A DNA stretch of 64,000 nucleotides from Herpetosiphon gulosus (GTDB lineage Bacteria; Chloroflexota; Chloroflexia; Chloroflexales; Herpetosiphonaceae): contig NZ_BAABRU010000007.1 in the NCBI RefSeq assembly GCF_039545135.1, forward strand, positions 186,001 to 250,000. Reading direction: 5' to 3'. Shown in pieces: positions 25,563-33,309 of the stretch (the first letter of the stretch is position 1; the number at the start of each line of letters is the position of its first letter). The notes below the pieces were generated by a model. That model searched no databases and had not been told where the DNA came from. It was given only the letters and a program-made list of their open reading frames with translations. Position numbers and translations under genes: made by a program.

Positions 25563-25668
25563 ACCTGCCCTCACCCCCGACCCCACGCCCACGGCGGCGG
25601 ACGAGGGGAGTTTCATGATGGAGGGATGCCCGCTCGCCTCGCTGGGCGGGAGAGGGGGCAAGCTTTCA
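25563..25668. repeat. GC-rich palindromic repeat
   Basis: Begins GCCCTCACCCCCGACCCC, contains CGGCGGACGAGGGGAG and a GCCCGCTCGCCTCGC...GGGCGGGAGAGGGG hairpin. Same family as 19289-19440 and 53802-53915. It occupies the first part of the 445-bp gap between the molybdoenzyme gene and the sensor kinase gene. The middle (25670-25740) shows nothing recognisable. Confidence 0.6.
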
Positions 25669-25740
25669 AGGGTCGGTTTTCGCTACGAACCACGGCTACG
25701 CTGGTTCATCGGTGGATGAATGAATGCCACTAATTGCAAT

Positions 25741-25809
25741 TGAGGGGGTGCAGGGGGATTAAAGCCCCCCTGCGTTTCCCGCCTGGAGGCGGGACGGAAG
25801 GGTGGTGAA
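25741..25809. repeat. Two-hairpin GC-rich repeat element, copy 2
   Basis: Inverse copy of 871-936. Its first hairpin is CCCGCCT/AGGCGGG where copy 1 has CCCTCC/GGAGGG, and the second is GCAGGGGGG-type. It lies about 40 bases beyond the stop of a sensor kinase gene, in the same orientation relative to the gene as copy 1. Confidence 0.7.
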
Positions 25810-25850
25810 TCCTCAAGAATACTAAAATTCATTGCCAATCAAGTTTGGCA

Positions 25851-27119
25851 TTAAGCAGCTTGCGGCTGCGTGATTTGCGGGGTCGCCTTTAAGGGTAAGT
25901 AAAGTGTGAAATGGCTGCCGATCCCAGGATTGCTGCTCAAGGTAATATCGCCGCCCAGCAACAACGCCAAGCGCTTGCTGATGGCCAAACCCAAACCTGT
26001 GCTTGGTTGACTGCTCAGGCTTTTGCCCAAACGCGGTTGCTCTTGAAACAACTGGACTTGTTGCTCAGGAGTCATGCCAATGCCTGTATCGATCACATGA
26101 AAGGCCAAATAATGCTGACCATTGCGCTGTTCTTCGCTCACTTCGATCCGTACTGAGCCATCGTGGGTAAATTTGGCAGCATTACCCACCACATTCACCA
26201 AAATTTGGCGTACCAAGCGATTATCGCTCCAAAAAATGCGTTGGCGTGTGCCAATTTGCACATGGAACGAATTATGGTTACGCACCATCAACGGCCCAAC
26301 AATCACATTTAATTGATCGATCAACGGACCCAAACAAACTTCCTCATAGTGCACATCAAGTTGGCCATGCTCAATCTTAGCCAAATCGATCATATCGTCG
26401 ATTAATGCCAAAAGCTGGGCACTGGTTTCTTGGATATGATGGGCAGTTGGCTCTAACTCGGCCACTCCCGCTTCGATCAACTGATCAGCCAAAAGTTGAC
26501 TATCGGTCATAATCGTATGCAGCGGCTTGTGCAACTGCTGGCTCATTTTGGCAATTAAGGGTGTTTTGCTCGGCACTTGGGGGTCATTGGCGATATTCGA
26601 ATGAAAGACATCGTGGGGCAAGGCAGTCAGTTGTTGCACTTGGCGCAAAAGCTCAAATTGATGGCTTAATTGTTGGGCGATCAGTTGTAAACTTTCACGC
26701 TGCTGCGGGCTAAGTTGGCGTGGCTGCCGATCGATCACCGCGATGCATCCAAGGGCAAAGCCTTGTTGATTGATAATCGGCATGCCTGCATAGAATTGAA
26801 AGCCCTGCTGTACTAAGGGGTGATGTCCAAAACTACGCTCAAGGCTAGCCTGATCATAGACAACCATCTCACGCTCAACAATTGTCTGGGCACAACATGA
26901 ATATTTACGTGGAATTGTTTTGAGTTGGCTGCCAAAAGCTGCTTTGATATATTGATATTTATGATCGATCAGCGAGATGATTGCAATGGGCGTAGCACAA
27001 AAAAGCGCCGCCAAGCGCGCCAATTCATCGAATTCGTGAATATATGGGCGGGCCAGCAAGCCATAACTTTGCAGGGCAGCAAGACGTTGAGCTTCGTTTG
27101 TAGGGTATTGAGTACGCAT
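25851..27119 (-). CDS. GAF-domain sensor histidine kinase with altered acceptor site
   Basis: A 422-residue cytoplasmic protein. A GAF domain spans residues about 20-155 (FCATPIAIISLIDHKYQYIKAAFG, then YAGMPIINQQGFALGCIAVID). The dimerisation helix is near 190-255, and an HATPase_c domain fills 290-410 with NAAKFTHDG, VIDTGIGM and GLGLAISKRLALLLGG. The helix carrying the usual SHELRTPL motif reads SQQLHKPL, so the standard acceptor His is Gln and a His occurs three residues later. It may be a pseudokinase, use the shifted His, or act through ATP binding only. GAGGAG precedes the start. No cognate regulator is adjacent. Confidence 0.88.
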   Translation of the reverse strand: MRTQYPTNEAQRLAALQSYGLLARPYIHEFDELARLAALFCATPIAIISLIDHKYQYIKAAFGSQLKTIPRKYSCCAQTIVEREMVVYDQASLERSFGHHPLVQQGFQFYAGMPIINQQGFALGCIAVIDRQPRQLSPQQRESLQLIAQQLSHQFELLRQVQQLTALPHDVFHSNIANDPQVPSKTPLIAKMSQQLHKPLHTIMTDSQLLADQLIEAGVAELEPTAHHIQETSAQLLALIDDMIDLAKIEHGQLDVHYEEVCLGPLIDQLNVIVGPLMVRNHNSFHVQIGTRQRIFWSDNRLVRQILVNVVGNAAKFTHDGSVRIEVSEEQRNGQHYLAFHVIDTGIGMTPEQQVQLFQEQPRLGKSLSSQPSTGLGLAISKRLALLLGGDITLSSNPGIGSHFTLYLPLKATPQITQPQAA

Positions 27120-27182
27120 GGCGGCTCCTCGCTAAAATCAAGATCGCTGGAAACTAAAGGCTAGTACGATCTTGACATAGCG

Positions 27183-27590
27183 TTAAGCCACTGTCGAGGG
27201 GGCTGTTTGGGTGACTTCGCTGATAGTACGGTCTATAAGCTGAGAATGGACATTTGTCGCATGTAGCGCAGGAACGAGCACAGCCAACGAAGCTTCTGGT
27301 TGGCATTGATCGCCACAGGTAAAACAATCCCAGAAAGCTGCTCCATGCTCAGGATAGGTGTGTAGCGAGGCATGACTTTCGCCTAACACTGCCACGATGG
27401 TAACGCCTTGCGGAGTAAATTGATGGGCAACAATTTCGAGCACAGTTGCATTGGTGGCATGTGCTGCTTGCATCACAATTGCTTGCAGCACATCACGATC
27501 ATTGAGGATTGCTGCTGAGCAGCCACCTAAATTTGCAAGTAGGTGTCGCCCAGCAGCCGGATAGATTGGCGCTTGAATGAAATTGCTCAT
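27183..27590 (-). CDS. speD: S-adenosylmethionine decarboxylase proenzyme
   Basis: A 135-residue small-type AdoMet decarboxylase. The self-cleavage site is in VLGESHASLHTYPEHG, where the Ser after Glu becomes the pyruvoyl cofactor, and FTCG follows as in the family. It supplies decarboxylated AdoMet, the aminopropyl donor for spermidine-type polyamines. The start overlaps the stop of the upstream membrane-protein gene (ATGA). It ends the operon whose first gene encodes an aminopropyltransferase fusion, so donor and transferase are co-expressed. Confidence 0.95.
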   Translation of the reverse strand: MSNFIQAPIYPAAGRHLLANLGGCSAAILNDRDVLQAIVMQAAHATNATVLEIVAHQFTPQGVTIVAVLGESHASLHTYPEHGAAFWDCFTCGDQCQPEASLAVLVPALHATNVHSQLIDRTISEVTQTAPSTVA

Positions 27591-28429
27591 GATTTGGATT
27601 GCCAGCGTGGTGCGCCTTCAACTCCTTCGGCATTCCACGAATTAAACCAATCGTCCATTAATGCGATTAAGCTGGCCCGAAACACAGCTTCGGCTTGCAA
27701 CAAATGGTTTTGGCCACGCGCCGCAAACCAAGCCAGTTGGACAAACGCGCCCAAATCGTTGACATCGGTTGGGGTAAGGCCTTCGTTATTGCCGTTCGAC
27801 CACCAATCGCGAATCACATGTTCGAGCACAACATTAACCGCAATCTTGCGGAAATTGGCGGGAGTATTGGGTGGTAGTTGATTGACTGCATCATTAGCAA
27901 AGCGCACATGCTGGGTTAGCAAAATCACGGTCGATGGCGGAATCCGCCCGTACCCTGAGGCCTTCAGCACCTCGTTGTTGCGTGAGGCTGCATACACTCC
28001 GGCCCCGATTGCTGTGCCAGCCCCAACCATGCCGATGCTACGAGCAAAGGTTGAATTGCTGAACATCAGTGCGCCAAGTGCTCCCATAATCAACCAAGTG
28101 ACGATATAGGAAACAATCGACATATCTGAGTCAAAAAAGACGACAGCAATCACATTCACAACGAAATGCGCAAGAAACCAACCGCTAATCACCAAAAAGC
28201 TCGAACAACCACGAAACCAACGTTTGATGATAAAGTAGGATAAACAACCTACAATAACCATCATAACCACCAAAAATACAGGCATCCCACCAGTCAGTAC
28301 CCGACTGGTTTGCCCAAAAATGATGTTTCCTAGCAACAACGATACAAGGCTAGCAATAGCCCCACCCAAGCCAAGACTAAGCGTATGGATGCCGAAGCGT
28401 TGCCAAAATGGTTGGGTTTGTGTATCCAT
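27587..28429 (-). CDS. Membrane protein with C-terminal domain shared with the 28700-29074 gene
   Basis: A 280-residue protein of no recognised family. The N-terminal 140 residues hold about five hydrophobic segments (GLGGAIASLVSLLLGNIIFG, VFLVVMMVIVGCLSYFII, VNVIAVVFF, YIVTWLIMGALGALMF). Residues about 170-270 match the separate 124-residue gene upstream in the operon, with the shared pattern RDW..N..GL.P.DV.DL..FVQLA and FRA.L..LM.DW...WNA.G..GAP. The ATG at 28429 is one base past the DUF350 stop. An envelope role linked to polyamines is inferred from context only. Confidence 0.75.
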   Translation of the reverse strand: MDTQTQPFWQRFGIHTLSLGLGGAIASLVSLLLGNIIFGQTSRVLTGGMPVFLVVMMVIVGCLSYFIIKRWFRGCSSFLVISGWFLAHFVVNVIAVVFFDSDMSIVSYIVTWLIMGALGALMFSNSTFARSIGMVGAGTAIGAGVYAASRNNEVLKASGYGRIPPSTVILLTQHVRFANDAVNQLPPNTPANFRKIAVNVVLEHVIRDWWSNGNNEGLTPTDVNDLGAFVQLAWFAARGQNHLLQAEAVFRASLIALMDDWFNSWNAEGVEGAPRWQSKS

Positions 28430-28430
28430 G

Positions 28431-28655
28431 TTAGGTTGCCACTGCCATGATAACAATTGCGGCTAAGGCAATGGTTACTGCTGCTAATTGAATCGCTGCG
28501 GCCACATTGCCACGTTTAATTTCTTCACGATAATCAATTGGATCAAGTAAATCGTAAAGCCGAGCGCCACCGTAGAAAATCAAAACGCTGATGAGCGTCC
28601 AACCAACCGAAGCAGCGACCCGACCCACCAATGTCATAATTTCATCACCAGACAT
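28431..28655 (-). CDS. DUF350-type small membrane protein
   Basis: A 74-residue protein with two hydrophobic helices (VGWTLISVLIFYGGARL and AAVTIALAAIVIMAV). The linker DLLDPIDYREEIKRGNVAAAIQLA matches the DUF350 (YjfL/UPF0719) signature of an acidic loop, then GN.AAAI. DUF350 proteins usually have two such units; this one has a single unit. AAGGAG precedes the start. Family members are often near polyamine or glutathionylspermidine genes as I recall, which agrees with this operon. Confidence 0.75.
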   Translation of the reverse strand: MSGDEIMTLVGRVAASVGWTLISVLIFYGGARLYDLLDPIDYREEIKRGNVAAAIQLAAVTIALAAIVIMAVAT

Positions 28656-28699
28656 GCATGCTCCTTGAAGCTCAAAAAAAGCGGTTTATCCAGCAGTGT

Positions 28700-29074
28700 T
28701 TAGTATGGGCCAGGTGCACCAGGGTCGCCTGGAGCATTCCAATTTGCCAGCCAATCTTCCATCAAGCCAGTCAGCACCGCCCGAAAAACCGGCGCACCTT
28801 GATTTTCAAGATCGTTGCCAGCCAACGTGGCGGCAAGCTGCACAAATGAACGTAAATCGGCGACATCATCAGGCAATAAGCCCGAAGTATTTTCATTTTC
28901 GCGCCAGTCGCGCAGCACAATCCCCAGAATAATTTCGGTAGCTGCGGCGCGAGTTGCATGGCCTGCATGGTTTGGCAGGGCAGTCACAACTTGGCCAGCA
29001 ACGGTTTGGGCAAGGCCCGCTACCAATTGAGCTGTGTTTGGCGGTATCCGGCCAAAACGTGGCGGTTGACTCAT
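28700..29074 (-). CDS. Small soluble protein with the operon's shared domain
   Basis: A 124-residue protein with no hydrophobic segment. It consists almost entirely of the domain also found at the C-terminus of the 280-residue membrane protein. The conserved features are PPNTAQLV near the start, LRDW.EN.NTSGLLPDDVADLRSFVQLA in the middle and FRAVLTGLMEDWLANWNAPGDPGAP at the end. It is predicted to be mostly helical. GAGGAGG precedes the start. The family is not recognised. A soluble and a membrane-tethered copy in one operon suggest a partner or regulator relationship. Confidence 0.7.
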   Translation of the reverse strand: MSQPPRFGRIPPNTAQLVAGLAQTVAGQVVTALPNHAGHATRAAATEIILGIVLRDWRENENTSGLLPDDVADLRSFVQLAATLAGNDLENQGAPVFRAVLTGLMEDWLANWNAPGDPGAPGPY

Positions 29075-29120
29075 TGAGCCTCCTCGGAAGCACTAAAAGG
29101 CGTTTCCTTATAACAACTAA

Positions 29121-30149
29121 CTAGGCCAATTCGCGCACTGCTCGAATAATGACATCGGCTAGTTGTTCGGTAAAATAATAATCATATGCCCCAATCAAGG
29201 CAATTGCTTGCCCACCAAAGGCTCGCTTGAAGCGCGAAAAGCCTGCAAATGGGTGATGCGGATCACCTGTTGGTTCAAATCCATAAAAATCGTAACTGGT
29301 GCAGCCCAAGCTTTGGGCTTGTTGAATTGCGGCCCATTGCAAAGCGTAGCCTGCCATGTGTTCACGCAATTGGTTGCTAATACCACCATATTGATACACT
29401 GCCCGCTGACCATAACTGATCAACAGCAAGGTTCCCAAGATTTGGTCAGCATACTCGGCAAACAACAAATGGGCATGACCAAGCGGAGCCAGCGTCGCCA
29501 ACAGATCATTAAAATGGTCGATTGGCTCAACATAGAAATCGTCGCGTTCGCCAGCTTCATCCATCAAGCGATAAAACAAGGGTATATCGGCCAGATCATG
29601 CGAGATGCGCACGCTTACGCCACGCCGCGCCGCTAAGCGAATGTTATAGCGGCCTTTGGGTTTCATCGCCGCCAACAATTGCGCGGCAGAAGGTCGTAAA
29701 TCCAAATAAAGGGTTTCGCGGGCCAGTATATCAACTGGTGCTCGTCGCCAATCGCGCAGCAAATTGGGTGCTGGGCGTTCCAACCGTGGCTCAATCCGCA
29801 AACCAACTGCGCCGTACGTGCTGGCCTGTTTTTCAGCGGTCTCGCGCAATAAACGCAGCCCCTGGCGAGCGATGGATTGATCGTGCCACGGCAAAATTGG
29901 CCCATCGGCAACGATCAAGTTGCTACCAACCCCACTCTGCGCTGGAATTGTGCAGAGCATACCACCAATTAAATGATCAGTAGCATCAAATAGGCCAAAA
30001 TGCACAACCTGCAAACCGCGTCGTTGTTTGAATTGGCCCCAAGCTAAGCTTTGCATCACGCCACCAGCGGGGTTGGCTTGAACTAAAGCTTCCCACTGCT
30101 GGCCCAGTTCACTGCTGCTGCTCAGTTGTGACAAAAGCGCGACGTACAT
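29121..30149 (-). CDS. FemAB/FmhB-like GNAT transferase
   Basis: A 342-residue protein made of two GNAT-like subdomains, as in FemX/FmhB and the chloroflexal lipid II:glycine glycyltransferase-like proteins. Recognisable parts are GGVMQSLAWGQFKQRRG, the region MKPKGRYNIRLAARRGV, FAEYADQILGTLLLISYGQRAVYQYGG and YDFYGFEPTGDPHHPFAGFSRFKRAFGG. The family transfers amino acids from aminoacyl-tRNA to peptidoglycan precursors. Its start overlaps the stop of the aminopropyltransferase fusion (TAATG), indicating translational coupling. Whether an amino acid or an amine is used here is open. Confidence 0.85.
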   Translation of the reverse strand: MYVALLSQLSSSSELGQQWEALVQANPAGGVMQSLAWGQFKQRRGLQVVHFGLFDATDHLIGGMLCTIPAQSGVGSNLIVADGPILPWHDQSIARQGLRLLRETAEKQASTYGAVGLRIEPRLERPAPNLLRDWRRAPVDILARETLYLDLRPSAAQLLAAMKPKGRYNIRLAARRGVSVRISHDLADIPLFYRLMDEAGERDDFYVEPIDHFNDLLATLAPLGHAHLLFAEYADQILGTLLLISYGQRAVYQYGGISNQLREHMAGYALQWAAIQQAQSLGCTSYDFYGFEPTGDPHHPFAGFSRFKRAFGGQAIALIGAYDYYFTEQLADVIIRAVRELA

Positions 30150-32602
30150 TATTTCAAGCTCTGTAAAAACTTCTTGGCCGCGTCGTTTTGCTTGGGCAAC
30201 GAACTTAGTTGATCATTTAAGACTTGGATGAGTTGTTGGGTTCGGGCTAAATCATCGTTGGTGCGACGCAAAGCTTCGTCAACCCGAATTTCGGTTGTGC
30301 CATAATCAACAATATCGCTTGGGCCATAGCTCGTTTGAATTGACGTGTACTCAGTTTTATCTGAGTTTAACAAGCTCAAGTCACTCTTGGCACTGGTCAA
30401 ATCGGCCTCGATGCGCTTTTTAATCGCCTCATACTCAGTGGTTTGCTTGGTCAGGAATGGCACTAAAACCTTAGTGCGAAATTCATCAGGATACGGCTCG
30501 CTGAGTGGTTGAGTTAGCGCTGCATCACGGAACCAGCCAGTTTTATTGAGGTAGGCCTTGCTCCCATCGGGCTGTTCGAGAATCGCCAAACTACCTTCAG
30601 CATTCATCCAGACGCTGGAGAATAATTGAAAGCCTCCAGCGGTTGGGGGTACGCGAATGGCTGGCTGATTGGCCGGAATCGAACCCAAGCTTTTGATTGC
30701 TTGATCGAGCGTGCCCCGAGTTTGCACAATATTATTCAATTCAGCTTGATCATCGTTGCGCCATGGCACAAAGCCCGCCCAACTGACCCAATCGATCCAA
30801 TCTTGTTTGGCTTTGACGCTGCCATCAAGCCCACGCCGCTGACGGTCAAGCTCGCGATGAGTCCGCCAAATCAGAGCTTCGTCGCGCTGCAAAAAGACGA
30901 TCGGCAAGCCATCTTCGCTATCAACCACGGTCATCACCTGATCGGCAAGTAACAAATATGCTTGATCGGTCAAGATAATGACGATTTCGCCATTGGCCAA
31001 AATATCAGTTTCAGGGGTCAGGCGATAGAGTGCACCGCCTTCGTTGGGGTCTTCGCTTGGGCGTTGGTTACGGTTGTAATTACGATACGAGCTACCACCA
31101 TAATACGAGCCATAGTAGCGATAACGGCGGGTGGTTGGAATATAGGTTCCATATTCATCGACCGGCCCGCGCCCATAGGTTGAGCTTGCAAAACCGCGTC
31201 CAGCCACCGTGGAAGGCGGCGCTTGCACCACATCATAGGGCGAGTTGGTACGCACCATCGATTGACTTGAGGTTGCACCGGAGCCTGCTGAGGTATCACC
31301 TTTGGCATAGGTTGTATCGGGGTGTAGCAAGTTGGCCAAGATAATCACCAAGGCAATCACCGAGACGATCCGCAAGCCCCGACTCAACAACAATTGAGGA
31401 TTCTCCCACGTGCGCTGGAGATGGCGACGCAGCAAGCGTAATTCGGCCACAAGTTTGCGCGGCAATTCGCGACTGCGACGCAACAACGCCTCAACCAAGC
31501 TGCGCAAATCGAGCGAATTGAGGAAACGCAGTGGGTTGGCAATAAATTCATGCACCATACTGCGAGTTTGTTCGGCTCGTAGGGCGGGCATCACCTGCAC
31601 CACTTGCTCGAAAACTTGGCTTTCATCAAGCCCTTGATCAGCCTGCAACGCCTGCTGGACAGCACTTGGTACTAAAGTCGCGCTGGTATGCGGCTTGGGC
31701 AAAGGCGCTGGATCATGCACAAAATCGAGTGATGTCCAATCAGTACCACTGGCTTCATCCCACGTTGGCGCGAACAAACTGTGCAACAGTGCATCGCTCG
31801 CAAGTTTGGTTGGTTGGGCAGTCGTGCGTTTTTCGGCAAGCGCGGCGGGGAAGGCAAAGGCTCGTTTCAATTGCTCGATATTGTGCAAAAATTCGCGTGG
31901 CTCAGCCAAGGCCAAATGATCAAGCTCGCGTGGGCGCAACGCTCGACGACTGCCAATGAAAAAGCCCCAATCATCGCCGTAGCCTGCTTCGGTGAATGAA
32001 GGCAAGGCAAAACGATAAGGTTTTGGGTTCAAATCGGCAGTGCGAATGCTGTTATAAATCATCCAATAGGCCACTGGCGTTTGCGATGGCGAAGCAGCAT
32101 TGACCGCAATCAGGCCTTGGGGATGCAAAATATAGGCCAATTGCTGATACCAATCGATACTATGTAAACGAGCACCAGCCTGATCACGTGGCACAGTAAA
32201 ATCACAAATAATCAAATCGTATTCATCGGCTGCCTGTGCCGCCTGATCGACAAATTGCACAGCATCGCAGATATGTAATTTCAGGCGTGGGTTGGTTAAG
32301 GCATGCTGATTGAGTTCAGGCCATTCGTTCTGGGCTAAATTGAGGATGGTTGGGTCATAATCGACCAAATCGATCTGTTTGATGGCTGAAGATTTGAGCA
32401 ATTCACGGGCAACGAAGCCATCGCCACCGCCGCAAATCAACGCTCGGAGTTGGCGTTTGGGGCGGCGTGCTTGGGCGAGCGCGAGTGCTGGCAAGGCCAA
32501 AAGCTCGTGGTACACCCCTTCATCACGGCTATCAAACTGCAAATCGCCGTCGATGTAGACGGCAAGTGATTGATCGGAGCGCTGATCAAGGACAATGGTC
32601 AT
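30149..32602 (-). CDS. Polyamine aminopropyltransferase fused to a membrane anchor and extracytoplasmic region
   Basis: An 817-residue fusion and first gene of the operon. Residues 1-225 are a spermidine-synthase-type Rossmann domain with ALICGGGDGFVARELLK (AdoMet-type donor loop, about 52-70), VDYDPTIL and DAVQF (113-117). The gatekeeper loop reads ICDFTVPRDQAG (about 132-143) where ordinary enzymes have DSTDP, so one acidic residue is missing. Residues 230-405 are a helical linker, 410-428 a transmembrane helix, and 475-512 a Tyr/Arg-rich stretch. After that come an uncharacterised region and coiled coils near 720-745 and 772-805. GGAG precedes the start. Typical SpeE is about 280 residues, so the C-terminal 500 are extra. 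Confidence 0.85.
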   Translation of the reverse strand: MTIVLDQRSDQSLAVYIDGDLQFDSRDEGVYHELLALPALALAQARRPKRQLRALICGGGDGFVARELLKSSAIKQIDLVDYDPTILNLAQNEWPELNQHALTNPRLKLHICDAVQFVDQAAQAADEYDLIICDFTVPRDQAGARLHSIDWYQQLAYILHPQGLIAVNAASPSQTPVAYWMIYNSIRTADLNPKPYRFALPSFTEAGYGDDWGFFIGSRRALRPRELDHLALAEPREFLHNIEQLKRAFAFPAALAEKRTTAQPTKLASDALLHSLFAPTWDEASGTDWTSLDFVHDPAPLPKPHTSATLVPSAVQQALQADQGLDESQVFEQVVQVMPALRAEQTRSMVHEFIANPLRFLNSLDLRSLVEALLRRSRELPRKLVAELRLLRRHLQRTWENPQLLLSRGLRIVSVIALVIILANLLHPDTTYAKGDTSAGSGATSSQSMVRTNSPYDVVQAPPSTVAGRGFASSTYGRGPVDEYGTYIPTTRRYRYYGSYYGGSSYRNYNRNQRPSEDPNEGGALYRLTPETDILANGEIVIILTDQAYLLLADQVMTVVDSEDGLPIVFLQRDEALIWRTHRELDRQRRGLDGSVKAKQDWIDWVSWAGFVPWRNDDQAELNNIVQTRGTLDQAIKSLGSIPANQPAIRVPPTAGGFQLFSSVWMNAEGSLAILEQPDGSKAYLNKTGWFRDAALTQPLSEPYPDEFRTKVLVPFLTKQTTEYEAIKKRIEADLTSAKSDLSLLNSDKTEYTSIQTSYGPSDIVDYGTTEIRVDEALRRTNDDLARTQQLIQVLNDQLSSLPKQNDAAKKFLQSLK

Positions 32603-32712
32603 GGTTGTTCTCCATACAACGGGTTTGCTGGGGTTGGTACGTGGGTTGCTGGCTATAGGTTACAGATTTATAGTCTGCATGTCAATGGCTAGGGACTGAG
32701 AGAAAATTTTGT

Positions 32713-32975
32713 TCCCTCACCCCCTAGCCCCCTCTCTCACAAGGGTAGGTTTTTAACAATAATTTGGATGGAATTTACCGCCGATTGATATGCCCTCACC
32801 CCCTAACCCCCTCATCCCGCACGCGGGAGAGGGGGAACCACCCAACGAAAAGCCCCTCGCCCGCCGCAGTGGGCGAGGGGTTGGGGGTGAGGGAACAAAA
32901 GCCTACCCTTATAAGCACCCCCTCATCGCGCACGCGAGGCGAGGGGAAATCACCCAACAACCGATCCCCGATCCC
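32713..32975. repeat. Cluster of GC-rich palindromic repeats
   Basis: At least three CCCTCACCCCCTA.CCCCCTC-type units, with inverted partners GGGGTTGGGGGTGAGGG and inner hairpins such as CCCGCACGCGGGAGAGGGG and CGCCCGCCGCAGTGGGCGAGG. The end (32955-32993) repeats ACCGATCCCC. It fills the space between the fusion gene and the T-box promoter. Apparent short ORFs here are repeat translations. Confidence 0.7.
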
Positions 32976-32994
32976 CAGCAACCGATCCCCAATC

Positions 32995-33023
32995 TTGACA
33001 CAAAGCGCAAGCATGGCTATTAT
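32995..33023 (+). promoter_or_regulatory. Sigma70-type promoter of the T-box/valS operon
   Basis: Perfect TTGACA (32995-33000) and TATTAT (33018-33023) with a 17-bp spacer. Transcription should start near 33030, just before the T-box stem I. Confidence 0.85.
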
Positions 33024-33039
33024 TTGAGCAACTACAAAC

Positions 33040-33277
33040 GACGTTGAACAAGATGAGTAAATTATTGGTTCCCGCCAGAGATTGGGTGTCACCGGCTGAA
33101 AGCACCCTCGGTTGAGCAATAATTGAACGTGGCTTGGAAGTCGATCAACTGAAATCCAGTAAGTTGGTTCGGGTGCGCCCGTTATTGCGTCAATGAGTGA
33201 TGTTGCACTTGCAACATAATCAAGGTGGTACCACGAGTTTCCTCTCGTCCTTGTTTGGGCGTGGGGTTTTTGTTTTT
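33040..33277 (+). ncRNA. T-box leader (valine type) before the DUF3105-valS operon
   Basis: The T-box core AAGGTGGTACCACG is at 33222-33235. Stem I is traceable: GTTGA (33043-33047) pairs with TCAAC (33145-33149), and ATTATTG (33061-33067) pairs with CAATAAT (33117-33123). Between them lie AGTA (33056-33059) on one side and GAAC followed by GTG (33129-33131) on the other, as in the specifier loop. GTG is a valine codon, consistent with valS downstream. Uncharged tRNA-Val should stabilise the antiterminator and allow transcription. The specifier call is less sure than the T-box itself. Confidence 0.9.
33241..33277 (+). terminator. T-box regulated terminator
   Basis: CCTC-T-CGTCC pairs with GGGCG-T-GGGG around a TTGTTT loop, followed by TTTTTGTTTTT. 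It lies immediately after the T-box antiterminator sequence. Confidence 0.8.
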
Positions 33278-33309
33278 AGCAGCAATTGATCTAAATTTGA
33301 GGGGATGTG

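Noticed and set aside
32764-33119. Short frames on both strands between the fusion gene and the T-box
   Set aside because: They are translations of palindromic repeats and of the T-box RNA.
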